Source of the DNA: Pseudarthrobacter sp. GA104
GTDB lineage: Bacteria > Actinomycetota > Actinomycetes > Actinomycetales > Micrococcaceae
Direction: 5' to 3'
Assembly: GCF_009741265.1 (NCBI RefSeq)
Contig: NZ_WOWL01000001.1
Coordinates: forward strand, 1,798,001 to 1,862,000
DNA length: 64,000 bases
The notes beneath the pieces are model-generated. The model saw only the letters and a program-made list of their open reading frames with translations, was not told the origin of the DNA and did not search any database. Made by a program: the position numbers and the translations under genes. Numbering within the stretch: the stretch's first letter is position 1; each line of letters begins with the position of its first letter. Positions 17,796 to 25,855 of the stretch are shown here, piece by piece.

Positions 17796-18455
17796 ATGAG
17801 TGAGCAAGCAGGATCCAGTCCTTACGGCGGCGCGAACCGGCACCATAAGCCCAAGCCCTTCGCTCCCATCGACTTCGAGCCCTTTGCCGGGGGCGCGGAT
17901 CCCGCGCGGGTCTCGGAGGCGGCCCACCTCGCGGCCCAGGCCTTGGTCCGCCACGGCCGCGACAGTGACGATCCCGTGGTCACTGAGCGCCTGGTGAAGC
18001 TCGCCGACGAGCAGGGGCTGGAAGCCATCGCGGAAATGTGGGCCGAAAGTCCCGCGCGTTCGCTTCCCGGCGCGTTGTGGCGCCTCTACGCCCTGCGTGC
18101 TGCGACGGTCCAGGACCCGGAGCGCATCTCGGTGTATTTCCGGGCCGGAAAAGACACTGCCCAGGTGTCCAACGTGGTGGCCGGAGCGGCCGAGCCTCCG
18201 GGCGCCGATGAGATGCGGGCCATGGCGGATGCCATCCTCTCCGGCGCGTTCGACGGCGAGTTCGACGTCGCGCTGGAACGTTCCGCAGCCTTTTGCCGGG
18301 TTGTGGCACTCGGCCAGGCAACCATCGCCGACGGCGCCGAGCACGGCAACGAAGCGCACGCCAGCAAGCTCACCCGAAACTCGCACCAGCTGGTGAAGAC
18401 CGCTGAGGACCTGGAACATGCCGCGAACGCGTGGCGGCTGGGCGAACTCGACTGA
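17796..18455 (+). CDS. Conserved actinobacterial protein of unknown function
   Basis: The 219-residue, mostly alpha-helical soluble protein has no signal peptide and no membrane segment. I do not recognise a catalytic motif. Visible landmarks are an N-terminal HHKPKPFAPIDFEPFAGG, AHLAAQALVRHGRDS, MWAESPARSLPGALWRLYALR, and a C-terminal LTRNSHQLVKTAEDLEHAANAWRLGELD. The RLYALR/ARSLPG region is reminiscent of small proteins sometimes labelled RNA polymerase beta-like in Arthrobacter relatives, a label I do not support. It has a GGAG ribosome site and lies upstream of the Pit phosphate locus. Confidence 0.75.
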   Translation: MSEQAGSSPYGGANRHHKPKPFAPIDFEPFAGGADPARVSEAAHLAAQALVRHGRDSDDPVVTERLVKLADEQGLEAIAEMWAESPARSLPGALWRLYALRAATVQDPERISVYFRAGKDTAQVSNVVAGAAEPPGADEMRAMADAILSGAFDGEFDVALERSAAFCRVVALGQATIADGAEHGNEAHASKLTRNSHQLVKTAEDLEHAANAWRLGELD

Positions 18456-18495
18456 GGCCGCCCTGCCTGCCCCGCCCTTGCCCAATCTGTCAAGA

Positions 18496-18522
18496 TTGAC
18501 TTGCGCCAGCCAAAGTAGAAAA
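18496..18522 (+). promoter_or_regulatory. Candidate promoter of a structured RNA upstream of pit
   Basis: TTGACT at 18496-18501 and a weak AAAACT about 17 bp further place a transcription start at roughly 18527-18530, immediately before a long closed stem. The -35 is good and the -10 is poor. Confidence 0.4.
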
Positions 18523-18526
18523 CTGA

Positions 18527-18620
18527 AATCGGTGCCGAGCCGCGAAACCCCCGGGCTTCAACAATTAGCCGCCTAGAGCGGCCTACCGCCGAGAGGCGTA
18601 TCCGGTTCGGCACCATTTTT
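18527..18620 (+). ncRNA. Candidate structured RNA (sRNA or leader) upstream of the Pit operon
   Basis: A 12-bp closing stem pairs 18531-18542 (GGTGCCGAGCCG) with 18603-18614 (CGGTTCGGCACC, one G-U). It encloses small hairpins, notably GCCGC-ctaga-GCGGC and CGCC-gaga-GGCG with a GNRA-like loop, and is followed at once by ATTTTTCTG. A multibranch fold with a U-run at the 3' end suggests a roughly 90-nt terminated RNA, or an attenuating leader for the DUF47-pit genes that start 150 bp downstream. I could not match it to a known riboswitch class. The rest of the 318-bp gap 18456-18773 shows no ORF of note. Confidence 0.4.
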
Positions 18621-18773
18621 CTGCCACTTTTCCTGCCCGTCTTCCCAGACATTCCGGGCCTGTTTCCAGGCACCAAGTTACGGGCCGGTAGAGTTGGCTC
18701 AGTTGCGCGCCGGAGTCAAGTCACACGGCAGCAACACCCCGCCCCGTACTTTTCCCCGGAGACCGGTAAACAC

Positions 18774-19391
18774 GTGAAGCTGCGCCTTTTCCCCCAGGAG
18801 CCCGCCGGGCTGGACCTCCTTTCGCAGTTGGCCCAGCAGATTGTGCAGGCTGCCGCCACCCTGGCCGAAATTCTTGGCGTCCCTGCTGCTGAACACGGCA
18901 AGCTGGTAGAGGACATGCACAACCACGAGGCGAAGTCCGCGGAGCTGCACTTCGCCCTCCTGACGCATATGCGCTCCAGTTTCGTGAACCCGCTGCCCCG
19001 CGAGGACATGTACGCGCTCTCCCGCTACCTCAACGAGGCGATGGAGAAGATGGACGCGGCGGCAGAGCTGGTGGCCCTGTACAAGCTGGAGCGGCTGCCC
19101 AAGCGGGCCGCCGACCAGCTGGAGATCATCAGCCGGCAGGCCGAACTGACCGTGGATGCAATGCGCCGGCTCAATAACCTCGATGACCTCGAGGACTACT
19201 GGATCGAAATCCTCCGCCTCACCAAGCGCGCCGAACGCACCCACCGCGTATGGGTGGCGGACATGATCGCGGACATGAAATGGGCGCAGTATTCCCGCAA
19301 CCGGGACATCGCCAACCAGCTGGTGGAAGTCACCAAGGACATGCGGCGGATCGCCACTCAGGTGGGCAGCCTCATCGTCAAGGAATCCTGA
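18774..19391 (+). CDS. DUF47 (PhoU-like) Pit accessory protein
   Basis: The 205-residue all-helical DUF47/PhoU-like protein (MKLRLFPQEPAGLDLLSQLAQQI, HNHEAKSAELHFALL, TSFVNPLPREDMYALSRYLNEAMEKMD-like core) is a regular partner of Pit phosphate transporters, presumably a regulator of transport at the membrane. Its start is GTG at 18774. The pit gene begins one base after its stop codon, so the two are translationally coupled. Confidence 0.9.
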   Translation: MKLRLFPQEPAGLDLLSQLAQQIVQAAATLAEILGVPAAEHGKLVEDMHNHEAKSAELHFALLTHMRSSFVNPLPREDMYALSRYLNEAMEKMDAAAELVALYKLERLPKRAADQLEIISRQAELTVDAMRRLNNLDDLEDYWIEILRLTKRAERTHRVWVADMIADMKWAQYSRNRDIANQLVEVTKDMRRIATQVGSLIVKES

Positions 19392-19392
19392 G

Positions 19393-20406
19393 GTGACGCC
19401 GGTCATTTTCGGCTTGGTGGTCCTGCTGTCCGCGGCGTTCGCCTTCCTCAACGGCTTCCGCGATGCCTCCACCTCCGTGGCGCTTGCCGTCCGCACCAGG
19501 GCCCTCACCCCCAGCGTCGCGGTCCTGCTGGCGGCCTTCTTCAACTTCATTGGCGCCCTGCTGAGCGCCGGGCTGGCTGTGGCCATCAGCCGGGCCTGGA
19601 TCAGCCTTCCTCCGGGTCCGCAGGGCCTCAGCATCCTGGTGGCCGGCCTGGCAAGCGCGTGCGCATGGGGGATTTTGCTGTGGTGGCGGGGCATTCCCGC
19701 CTCATCCACCCACGCCTTGGTGGGCGGCCTTGCCGGCGCCGGCCTGGCCAGCCTGGCGGTGGGCGGCACCGGCGTCGGAGGGGTGGACCAGTCCCTGCTC
19801 TTCCAGGTTGTGCTTCCACTGGTGCTGTCCCCGCTCGTCGCCTACAGCGGCGCATTCATGCTGGTGTATCCGGCCACCTGGGCGGCCCGCTACACCCAGC
19901 CCAATGTGGTCAACCACCGCTTCCGCCGAAGCCAGGCAGTGGCGGCCGGGGCCGTGGCTTTTGGGCACGGCATACAGGACGGGCAGCGCGTCAGCGCCGT
20001 GCTGCTGCTGGCGCTGTTGGCCGCAGGGTATTCCGACGGCGGCTCGTTGCCCCTGTGGGTGATGTTGCTGACAGCGGTGATGATTGCCGCCGGGACCATG
20101 TTCGGCGGCTGGCGGATCTCGCACACGATCGGGTACAAGATCACCCGGGTGGATCCGCTGCGCGGGTCTGTTGCCCAGACTCTCAGCGCCGTGATGCTTT
20201 TTGTGGGTTCCATTGCGCTCCATTGGCCGTTGTCCACCACGCACACGGTGACTTCGGCAGTCCTCGGGGCGGGAGAGAACCAGCACTTTTCCGTGACCAA
20301 CCGGAAGCTGGTGATCCGGATCGTGGGTCTCTGGGTCCTCACCCCCGCCGCCACGGCTGCACTGGCATTCGTGCTGGCTTTGGCGCTCACCCCGGTGGCT
20401 GGTTGA
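19393..20406 (+). CDS. pit: Low-affinity inorganic phosphate transporter, Pit family
   Basis: The 337-residue integral membrane protein has about ten hydrophobic segments and the two Pit repeats. The first signature reads FLNGFRDASTSVALAVRTRALTP, a variant of the usual NGxHDxANxVAT, and the second repeat has SQAVAAGAVAFGHGIQDGQRVSAV. It would import metal-phosphate or phosphate driven by protons. The start is GTG, right after the DUF47 stop. The deviation from the consensus in the first repeat makes the substrate slightly uncertain. Confidence 0.9.
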   Translation: MTPVIFGLVVLLSAAFAFLNGFRDASTSVALAVRTRALTPSVAVLLAAFFNFIGALLSAGLAVAISRAWISLPPGPQGLSILVAGLASACAWGILLWWRGIPASSTHALVGGLAGAGLASLAVGGTGVGGVDQSLLFQVVLPLVLSPLVAYSGAFMLVYPATWAARYTQPNVVNHRFRRSQAVAAGAVAFGHGIQDGQRVSAVLLLALLAAGYSDGGSLPLWVMLLTAVMIAAGTMFGGWRISHTIGYKITRVDPLRGSVAQTLSAVMLFVGSIALHWPLSTTHTVTSAVLGAGENQHFSVTNRKLVIRIVGLWVLTPAATAALAFVLALALTPVAG

Positions 20407-20476
20407 ACCTGGTAGTGCCATGTCTTCATGCGGCGGCTTCATTGCCCTATACAGGCTGATCACGGTGACGTAGATT

Positions 20477-20507
20477 CGAAAGTAGGTTCTGGAATCCCGT
20501 ACTTTCG
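20477..20507. repeat. 8-bp inverted repeat (possible operator)
   Basis: CGAAAGTA (20477-20484) and TACTTTCG (20500-20507) are perfect inverted arms separated by 15 bp in the 200-bp space between pit and the zinc-ribbon gene. It could be a regulatory site or a weak hairpin; there is no U-run. Confidence 0.35.
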
Positions 20508-20608
20508 CTTTCCCGGGCCGGACATCCGCCGCCGGGTGCAGGGCCGCGGACTGGGCTGCTGCAGCATATCGGCGGCATGGATGCACCTCGCGGAAAAGAG
20601 CAGGCATC

Positions 20609-21016
20609 ATGTCTACTTCGAGGCCCCGGCATTCCCTGCCCCAGCCGCGGCAGCTTCGCTGCGAAACCTGCGGGACCGAACATCAATTGACCATCCACGC
20701 CATCAGTGCGATGGGGGCAGCCAACGGGGACCTGGTCACCGTTGGCTACACCTGCAACGACTGCGGGCTGTTCCAGGAGCACCTCGCCTATGCACGGGAT
20801 GTGGCGGCGGCGTTGCACCAGGTGCGCCGGATGGCCCAGGTCATCCTGTTCGGCGACGAGTACATCCACTGCGGGTTTCCCATGGAGGAAGCCGAGTTCG
20901 AGATCGAACGGCTTTGCTACCGCAGCAGCGACAGCGGAGGGGGACTCAACGCGGTTTCGCTGCCCACGAGGGTCCTGCGCTGCCGGTGCGGCTTCCAGCT
21001 TGAAGTGCCGGAGTAG
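20609..21016 (+). CDS. Small cysteine-rich (zinc-ribbon-like) protein
   Basis: The 135-residue protein has three Cys pairs: CETCGTE near residue 18, CNDCG near residue 49 and CRCG near residue 126. There is a further HCGF. This suggests one or two zinc ribbons. The middle is helical (LAYARDVAAALHQVRRMAQVILFGDEYIHCG). It is not recognised beyond being an actinobacterial hypothetical protein. It converges with the next gene, with stop codons 1 bp apart. Confidence 0.7.
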   Translation: MSTSRPRHSLPQPRQLRCETCGTEHQLTIHAISAMGAANGDLVTVGYTCNDCGLFQEHLAYARDVAAALHQVRRMAQVILFGDEYIHCGFPMEEAEFEIERLCYRSSDSGGGLNAVSLPTRVLRCRCGFQLEVPE

Positions 21017-21017
21017 G

Positions 21018-21296
21018 CTAAAACCCCGTGGGCCAGGCTGGCGGGGCGTCCAGCAGGGCCGCTTCCAGTTCCTGGGACGTCATGTTGGCCGCCTGGAGGA
21101 GCGCGCCGTGGTCCACCCCGGAACTGGCTGCCTGCTGGACGGCTTCCCTGAGGGACTCGTGGGCGGCGTCGAGTTCCCACTGGATGCTCTCCAGGTAGGA
21201 ACTGCTGCGCCAGACCGCAGAGAGGTGCTCCCCATCGGCAAAGGTTCCAGGCCCGTTGGGATGATGGCCCCTGAGGCCGTTTGCCGTCTGCGTCAA
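21018..21296 (-). CDS. Small helical hypothetical protein
   Basis: The 92-residue acidic protein (YLESIQWELDAAHESLREAVQQAASS, a likely amphipathic helix; ends PPAWPTGF) has no known motif. The ATG at 21296 has AGGAG 7-8 nt upstream. The upstream 60 bp is clearly A+T-richer than the neighbourhood, consistent with its own promoter. Confidence 0.65.
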   Translation of the reverse strand: MTQTANGLRGHHPNGPGTFADGEHLSAVWRSSSYLESIQWELDAAHESLREAVQQAASSGVDHGALLQAANMTSQELEAALLDAPPAWPTGF

Positions 21297-21403
21297 GGAA
21301 AGCTCCTATTTCTTCTAGTTACTAGCTCCCGAAGTATCTAGTCCAGCGTACTAAATTCCCCAAGTCCCCGCCAGCAGTTCCTTGGCGTCCTCCCTGGCAG
21401 CCG

Positions 21404-21438
21404 ACAGCCCGAGCAGGAAGGGTTCCTCCTCGGGCTGT
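21404..21438 (-). terminator. Hairpin downstream of pstB
   Basis: The 10-bp stem ACAGCCCGAG/CTCGGGCTGT is extended by AGGA/TCCT, about 28 bp past the pstB stop. There is no U-tract, so termination would be weak or factor-assisted. Confidence 0.5.
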
Positions 21439-21465
21439 GGAGCGCCTGGACAAAAAGACGGCGGG

Positions 21466-22245
21466 TTATCCGAAGCGGCCGGAGACGTAGTCCTCGGTGG
21501 CCTTCTGGGTGGGGTTGCTGAAGATGGTGTGCGTGTCTCCCACCTCGATCAGCTTGCCTGGCTTGCCGGTGCCTGCGATGTTGAAGAAAGCGGTGCGGTC
21601 CGAGACGCGGGCTGCCTGCTGCATGTTGTGCGTCACGATCACCACCGTGTACTGGTCCTTGAGCTCATTGATGAGGTCCTCGATGGCCAGGGTGGAGATG
21701 GGGTCCAGCGCGGAACACGGCTCGTCCATGAGGATCACTTGCGGCTCCACGGCAATGGCACGGGCAATGCAGAGGCGCTGCTGCTGTCCGCCGGAAAGGC
21801 CTGAGCCTGGCTTCTCCAGGCGGTCCTTGACCTCGTTCCACAGGTTGGCGCCCTTCAGCGAGCGTTCCACCAGGACGTCGGCCTCACCCTTGGAGATCTT
21901 CTTGTTGTTAAGCTTCACTCCTGCCAGCACGTTGTCCCGGATGGACATGGTGGGGAACGGGTTGGGCCGCTGGAACACCATGCCGATCTGCGAGCGGACG
22001 GTCACGGGGTCCACGCCCGGGCCGTACAGGTTGTCGCCGTCGAGCAGGACCTCGCCCTCGACGCGCGCCCCCGGGAGGACCTCGTGCATGCGGTTCAGGG
22101 TGCGCAGGAAGGTGGACTTTCCGCAGCCCGAGGGTCCGATGAACGCGGTAACGGACTTGGCCTCGATGTTGATGGTGACGTCCTCTACGGCGAGGAAATC
22201 GCCGTAGTACACGTTCAGGTCCTTGACGTCGATGCGCTTAGACAT
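21466..22245 (-). CDS. pstB: Phosphate ABC transporter ATPase PstB
   Basis: The 259-residue ABC ATPase has Walker [10 protein letters not shown] (about residues 36-44), Q-loop QRPNPFP, signature LSGGQQQRL, Walker [14 protein letters not shown] and the switch histidine [12 protein letters not shown]. It powers high-affinity phosphate uptake through PstA-PstC. It is the last gene of pstSCAB; no phoU is attached. Confidence 0.98.
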   Translation of the reverse strand: MSKRIDVKDLNVYYGDFLAVEDVTINIEAKSVTAFIGPSGCGKSTFLRTLNRMHEVLPGARVEGEVLLDGDNLYGPGVDPVTVRSQIGMVFQRPNPFPTMSIRDNVLAGVKLNNKKISKGEADVLVERSLKGANLWNEVKDRLEKPGSGLSGGQQQRLCIARAIAVEPQVILMDEPCSALDPISTLAIEDLINELKDQYTVVIVTHNMQQAARVSDRTAFFNIAGTGKPGKLIEVGDTHTIFSNPTQKATEDYVSGRFG

Positions 22246-22324
22246 GGTGTTCCTTCACTAACTGGTATGAATTGAAGTCTAGGTTCCGGCGGATAGGACC
22301 GGAAGGGACGCGGGCTGGAAACTG

Positions 22325-23437
22325 TCAGCGGCCCGTCTTGGGGGCGAAAACCCGGGCGATCAGGCGGGCGCCAAGGTTGAGGACCATGACCAGGATGATC
22401 AGCACGAGGGCCGCGCCCCAGGCACGCTGGGATGACGGATCCGGGTTGGCCGGCGACGTGGGGTTCAGGATCTGGGTGTAGATGAACGTGGGCAGCGAAG
22501 CCATCCAGCCGCTGAACACGTTGGAGTTGATGCTGGTGGCGAAGCCCGCGGTGACCAGGATGGGCGCCGTCTCACCGATGACGCGGGCGATCGCCAGGGT
22601 GACGCCTGAGGCAATGCCGGAAATCGCCGTCGGGATGACAACCTTGACGATGGTCCGCCACTTGCGCACGCCCAGGGCGTACGCGGCTTCGCGCAGTTCG
22701 TTGGGAACGATCTTCAGCATTTCCTCGCTGGAACGCACCACCACGGGGATCATGAGAACGGAAAGCGCGACCGCGGCAACGGCGCCGGTTTTGGTGCCGG
22801 GGCCGACAATGGCGAAGAAGAAGGCCGCCGCAAAGAGGCCTGCCACGATGGAAGGAATGCCGGTCATGACGTCAACGAAGAACGTGATGGCGCGGGCCAG
22901 CCGGCCGTCATTGCCGTACTCCACCAGGTAGATGGCCGTCAGCAGGCCCACCGGCACCGAGATGACCGTGGCCAGGAGGGTGATCTGGATGGTGCCGATA
23001 AGGGCGTGGTAAATACCGCCCAGGACCGGGGCGCCTTCCTCCGCGGCCCGGTTGTCGTAGACACCGGTGACCCCGTTCATGGACGTCGTGAGGAATCCCG
23101 GGTTGAGGAGTCCGGGAACGCCGTTGACCAGGACCGTCCAGATCACCGAAATGAGCGGCAGCAGGGCGATGAGGAAGGACCCCACCACCAGGCAGGTGGC
23201 CAGCTTGTCCTTTGCCTTGCGGGAGCCCTCCACGGCTGCGCTCCAGGACACCAGCCCGATGGCAAACAGCAACGCCGAGACGATGCCCCAGCCGACGGGG
23301 TTGAAGCCCACCAGGGCCATGATGGCGGCACCCAGGATCAGGGCTGCGGCAAGGACGACGTACGGCGCATACTTGGGCAGCTGGCCTTTGGTAAGTGCCG
23401 AGCGCTTGCTGCGCACAGGGGTAAGCGTGGAGGTCAT
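22325..23437 (-). CDS. pstA: Phosphate ABC transporter permease PstA
   Basis: The 370-residue membrane protein has about eight hydrophobic segments. The conserved ABC-permease EAA loop reads ELREAAYALGVRKWRTIVKVVIPTAISGI, and there is a long N-terminal part (about 110 residues with three helices) before the permease domain, common in actinobacterial PstA. It directly abuts pstC: the start is at 23437 and the pstC stop codon begins at 23438. Confidence 0.97.
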   Translation of the reverse strand: MTSTLTPVRSKRSALTKGQLPKYAPYVVLAAALILGAAIMALVGFNPVGWGIVSALLFAIGLVSWSAAVEGSRKAKDKLATCLVVGSFLIALLPLISVIWTVLVNGVPGLLNPGFLTTSMNGVTGVYDNRAAEEGAPVLGGIYHALIGTIQITLLATVISVPVGLLTAIYLVEYGNDGRLARAITFFVDVMTGIPSIVAGLFAAAFFFAIVGPGTKTGAVAAVALSVLMIPVVVRSSEEMLKIVPNELREAAYALGVRKWRTIVKVVIPTAISGIASGVTLAIARVIGETAPILVTAGFATSINSNVFSGWMASLPTFIYTQILNPTSPANPDPSSQRAWGAALVLIILVMVLNLGARLIARVFAPKTGR

Positions 23438-24370
23438 TTAGTTGGCTCCCGAGAATTCTTTGTGCCGGGTGATGATCCAGCGCGCGATCATGTTCACGGC
23501 CAGGGTGATGACGAAGAGGACCAGGCCGGCAGCGATGAGGGTGCTGACCTTGAGCCCGCTGGCCTCCGGGAAGTTCAGGGCGATTTCGGCGGCGATGGTC
23601 TGGTTGCCGGACTGGATCAGGCTGGCGGTGAGGGCGCCGGAGGACAGCACCAGGGCGACTGCCATGGTCTCGCCGAGTGCACGGCCCAGGCCGAGCATGA
23701 CGGCGCTGATGATGCCGGGCCGGGCGAACGGCAGGACGGACATCTTAATCATTTCCCAGCGCGTCGCGCCCAGGGCGAGCGCGGCTTCCTCGTGCAGCTT
23801 GGGGGTCTGCAGGAAGATTTCGCGGGACAGGGAGGTGATGATGGGCAGGACCATCACGGACAGGACGATGCCGGCGGTCAGGATGGTCTTGCCGGTTGCG
23901 GAAGCCGGACCCTGGAAGATCGGCAGCCAGCCCATGTTGGCGGCCAGCCAGTTGTAGGCGGGCGAGATTTCCCTCGCCAGGAAGGCCGCACCCCAGGCGC
24001 CGTAGATGACGGACGGGATGGCGGCCAGCAGGTCCACCACGTAGCCGAGGCCGGAAGCGAGTCCGCGGGGGGCGAAGTGCGAGATGAACAGGGCGACGCC
24101 GATGGCGATGGGCGTGGCAATGACCAGGGCGATGACCGCAGCGATAAGCGTGCCGATCACGATGGGCCAGATGTAGGCGAAGAAGCCGGCGCCTCCCTGG
24201 ATTTTGTCGGCCGGCGCGGTCAGCGCGGGGATTGCCTGCACTACCAGGAAGAGTGCGACGCCGAAGAGGACGGCAAGAATGAGGCAGCCGGCGGCCAGCG
24301 CGGCGCCCGAGAAGATTTTGTCCCCGGCGCGCCCGGCGCCTTGGGTACTTGTCAGGGGGGTGGCGGTCAT
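23438..24370 (-). CDS. pstC: Phosphate ABC transporter permease PstC
   Basis: The 310-residue membrane protein has six or more transmembrane helices, with the EAA loop KLHEEAALALGATRWEMIKMSVLPFARPGI. It pairs with PstA to form the channel. It is separated from pstS by about 106 bp that contain an attenuator hairpin. Confidence 0.97.
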   Translation of the reverse strand: MTATPLTSTQGAGRAGDKIFSGAALAAGCLILAVLFGVALFLVVQAIPALTAPADKIQGGAGFFAYIWPIVIGTLIAAVIALVIATPIAIGVALFISHFAPRGLASGLGYVVDLLAAIPSVIYGAWGAAFLAREISPAYNWLAANMGWLPIFQGPASATGKTILTAGIVLSVMVLPIITSLSREIFLQTPKLHEEAALALGATRWEMIKMSVLPFARPGIISAVMLGLGRALGETMAVALVLSSGALTASLIQSGNQTIAAEIALNFPEASGLKVSTLIAAGLVLFVITLAVNMIARWIITRHKEFSGAN

Positions 24371-24425
24371 TCGACGGCCCTTCGGTTGGTAGCTGATTCA
24401 GGAAAGATGTGTTGTCCAATGCCAA

Positions 24426-24458
24426 GTTCCCCGCACTGCCTTTCGGCAGGCGGGGAAC
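24426..24458 (-). terminator. Attenuator hairpin between pstS and pstC
   Basis: GTTCCCCGC-a-CTGCC-tttc-GGCAG-GCGGGGAAC forms a 14-bp stem with one bulge, 19 bp past the pstS stop. There is no clear U-tract. Such a site would give more PstS binding protein than permease from a single transcript, as is common for binding-protein-dependent operons. Confidence 0.6.
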
Positions 24459-24476
24459 CCGGGTTCAGAGCGGTTA

Positions 24477-25598
24477 TTAGGACTTGACCTTGATGGAGTC
24501 GATAGCCGCAGTTGCCTTCTCTGCAAGGGTAGAGGAAAGCGGGGCCGACTTGGCGGAGTCCGCGGCGGCCTGCTGGCCTTCCTCGGAAACTACGTAGTTT
24601 TCGAAGGCCTTGACCAGGTCAACGGTTTCCTGCTTGTCGTAGGCGCTGCAGACCACGTGGTAGGAAACCAGCACCACCGGGTAGGCACCCGATGCGGTGG
24701 TCTTGCGGTCCAGCTTGATGGCGACGTCGTTGGCTGAACGGCCTTCAACGGCCTTGCCTGCCTCGACGGCCTTGGCTGCGGCGTCGGCGGAGATCTTGAC
24801 GAACTCGCTGCCCACCTTGATGGAGGCGGTGCCGAGCTTGCCGCCCACAGCTGAGTCATCAGCGTAGGTCACGGCGCCGGGGGTGTCGGTGACGGTCTTG
24901 ACCACACCGGAGGTGCCCTTGGCGTTTTCGCCCTGCAGGGTGGCAGGCCATACGCCGGAGGACTTGTCCGTCCAGACCTCGGGTGCTGCAGAGGCCAGGT
25001 AGTCGGTGAAGTTGGTGGTGGTGCCGGAGTCATCCGAGCGGTTCACCGGGGTGACCTTGAGGTCCGGCAGGCTGACGCCCTCGTTCAGGGCGGCGATGGC
25101 GGGATCGTTCCACTTGGCGATTTCGCCGCGGAAGATCTTGGCAACCGTGGTTGCATCCAGCTTCAGGTCCGTGATGCCGGGCAGGTTGAAGGCCACGGCG
25201 ATCGGGGAGATGTAGACCGGGATGTTAATGGCGCCATCGGGACCGCACACAGCCTTGGAGGCCTCGCGCTCTTCATCCTTGAGGTAGGCGTCCGAACCAG
25301 CGAACTGGGCCGAGCCGTCAATGATGGCCTTGCGGCCCGCGCCGGAGCCGTCCGGGGAGTACTGCACGGTGGCGCCCTGGTTTGCGGAGGCGAAGCCTGC
25401 CTTCCACGCGTCCATGGCTGCACCGGTGGAGGATGCGCCGATGCCGGTCAGGGTGCCGGTGACCTTGGGGCCTGCGGAAGTCTGGTTGCCGGTGGGCGAG
25501 GTGTTCGTGGCGTTGTCTGAACCGCAGGAGGTAAGCGCGAGAGCGCCGGCTGCGATGACAGCGATAGCCGCGTGGCGGCCGAAGCGGAGTGCCTTCAC
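24477..25598 (-). CDS. pstS: Phosphate-binding lipoprotein PstS
   Basis: The 373-residue extracytoplasmic binding protein has a lipoprotein signal peptide ending ALALTSCGSD (Cys about residue 25). Phosphate-binding loops are present: GIGASSTGAAMDAW, SPDGSGAGRKAI, GSDAYLK and NRSDDSGTTTNFTDYL. It is the first gene of pstSCAB, preceded by a PHO-box-like repeat. Confidence 0.97.
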   Translation of the reverse strand: MKALRFGRHAAIAVIAAGALALTSCGSDNATNTSPTGNQTSAGPKVTGTLTGIGASSTGAAMDAWKAGFASANQGATVQYSPDGSGAGRKAIIDGSAQFAGSDAYLKDEEREASKAVCGPDGAINIPVYISPIAVAFNLPGITDLKLDATTVAKIFRGEIAKWNDPAIAALNEGVSLPDLKVTPVNRSDDSGTTTNFTDYLASAAPEVWTDKSSGVWPATLQGENAKGTSGVVKTVTDTPGAVTYADDSAVGGKLGTASIKVGSEFVKISADAAAKAVEAGKAVEGRSANDVAIKLDRKTTASGAYPVVLVSYHVVCSAYDKQETVDLVKAFENYVVSEEGQQAAADSAKSAPLSSTLAEKATAAIDSIKVKS

Positions 25599-25716
25599 TA
25601 GATGTACCCCTTCCAGGGTTTTTCAGTTGCGGTCAGGGACGGAGAACCCTGCTGCGCGATGCGTACGTTTTGTACCTTCATCGAAGTTAGGGTCCGCAGG
25701 TAACGGGATGGGCTGC

Positions 25717-25738
25717 CCAAGGTTAACGGAGGATTAAC
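25717..25738 (-). promoter_or_regulatory. PHO box of pstSCAB
   Basis: On the minus strand two 11-nt direct units, GTTAATCCTCC and GTTAACCTTGG, follow each other without gap. PhoP boxes in actinobacteria are built of such 11-nt direct repeats with a GTTCACC-like core. The site lies about 120 bp before the pstS start, consistent with induction under phosphate limitation. Confidence 0.65.
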
Positions 25739-25855
25739 GGCGGCGGGATATTGGTTGACATATGCCCGGTCACCATTGCGCAGATCACATGTTCGGCCGT
25801 AAGGCGCCGCGCACCGGAAAATAAAACGGGGCCGGCAGCAAATACACTGGACGGC

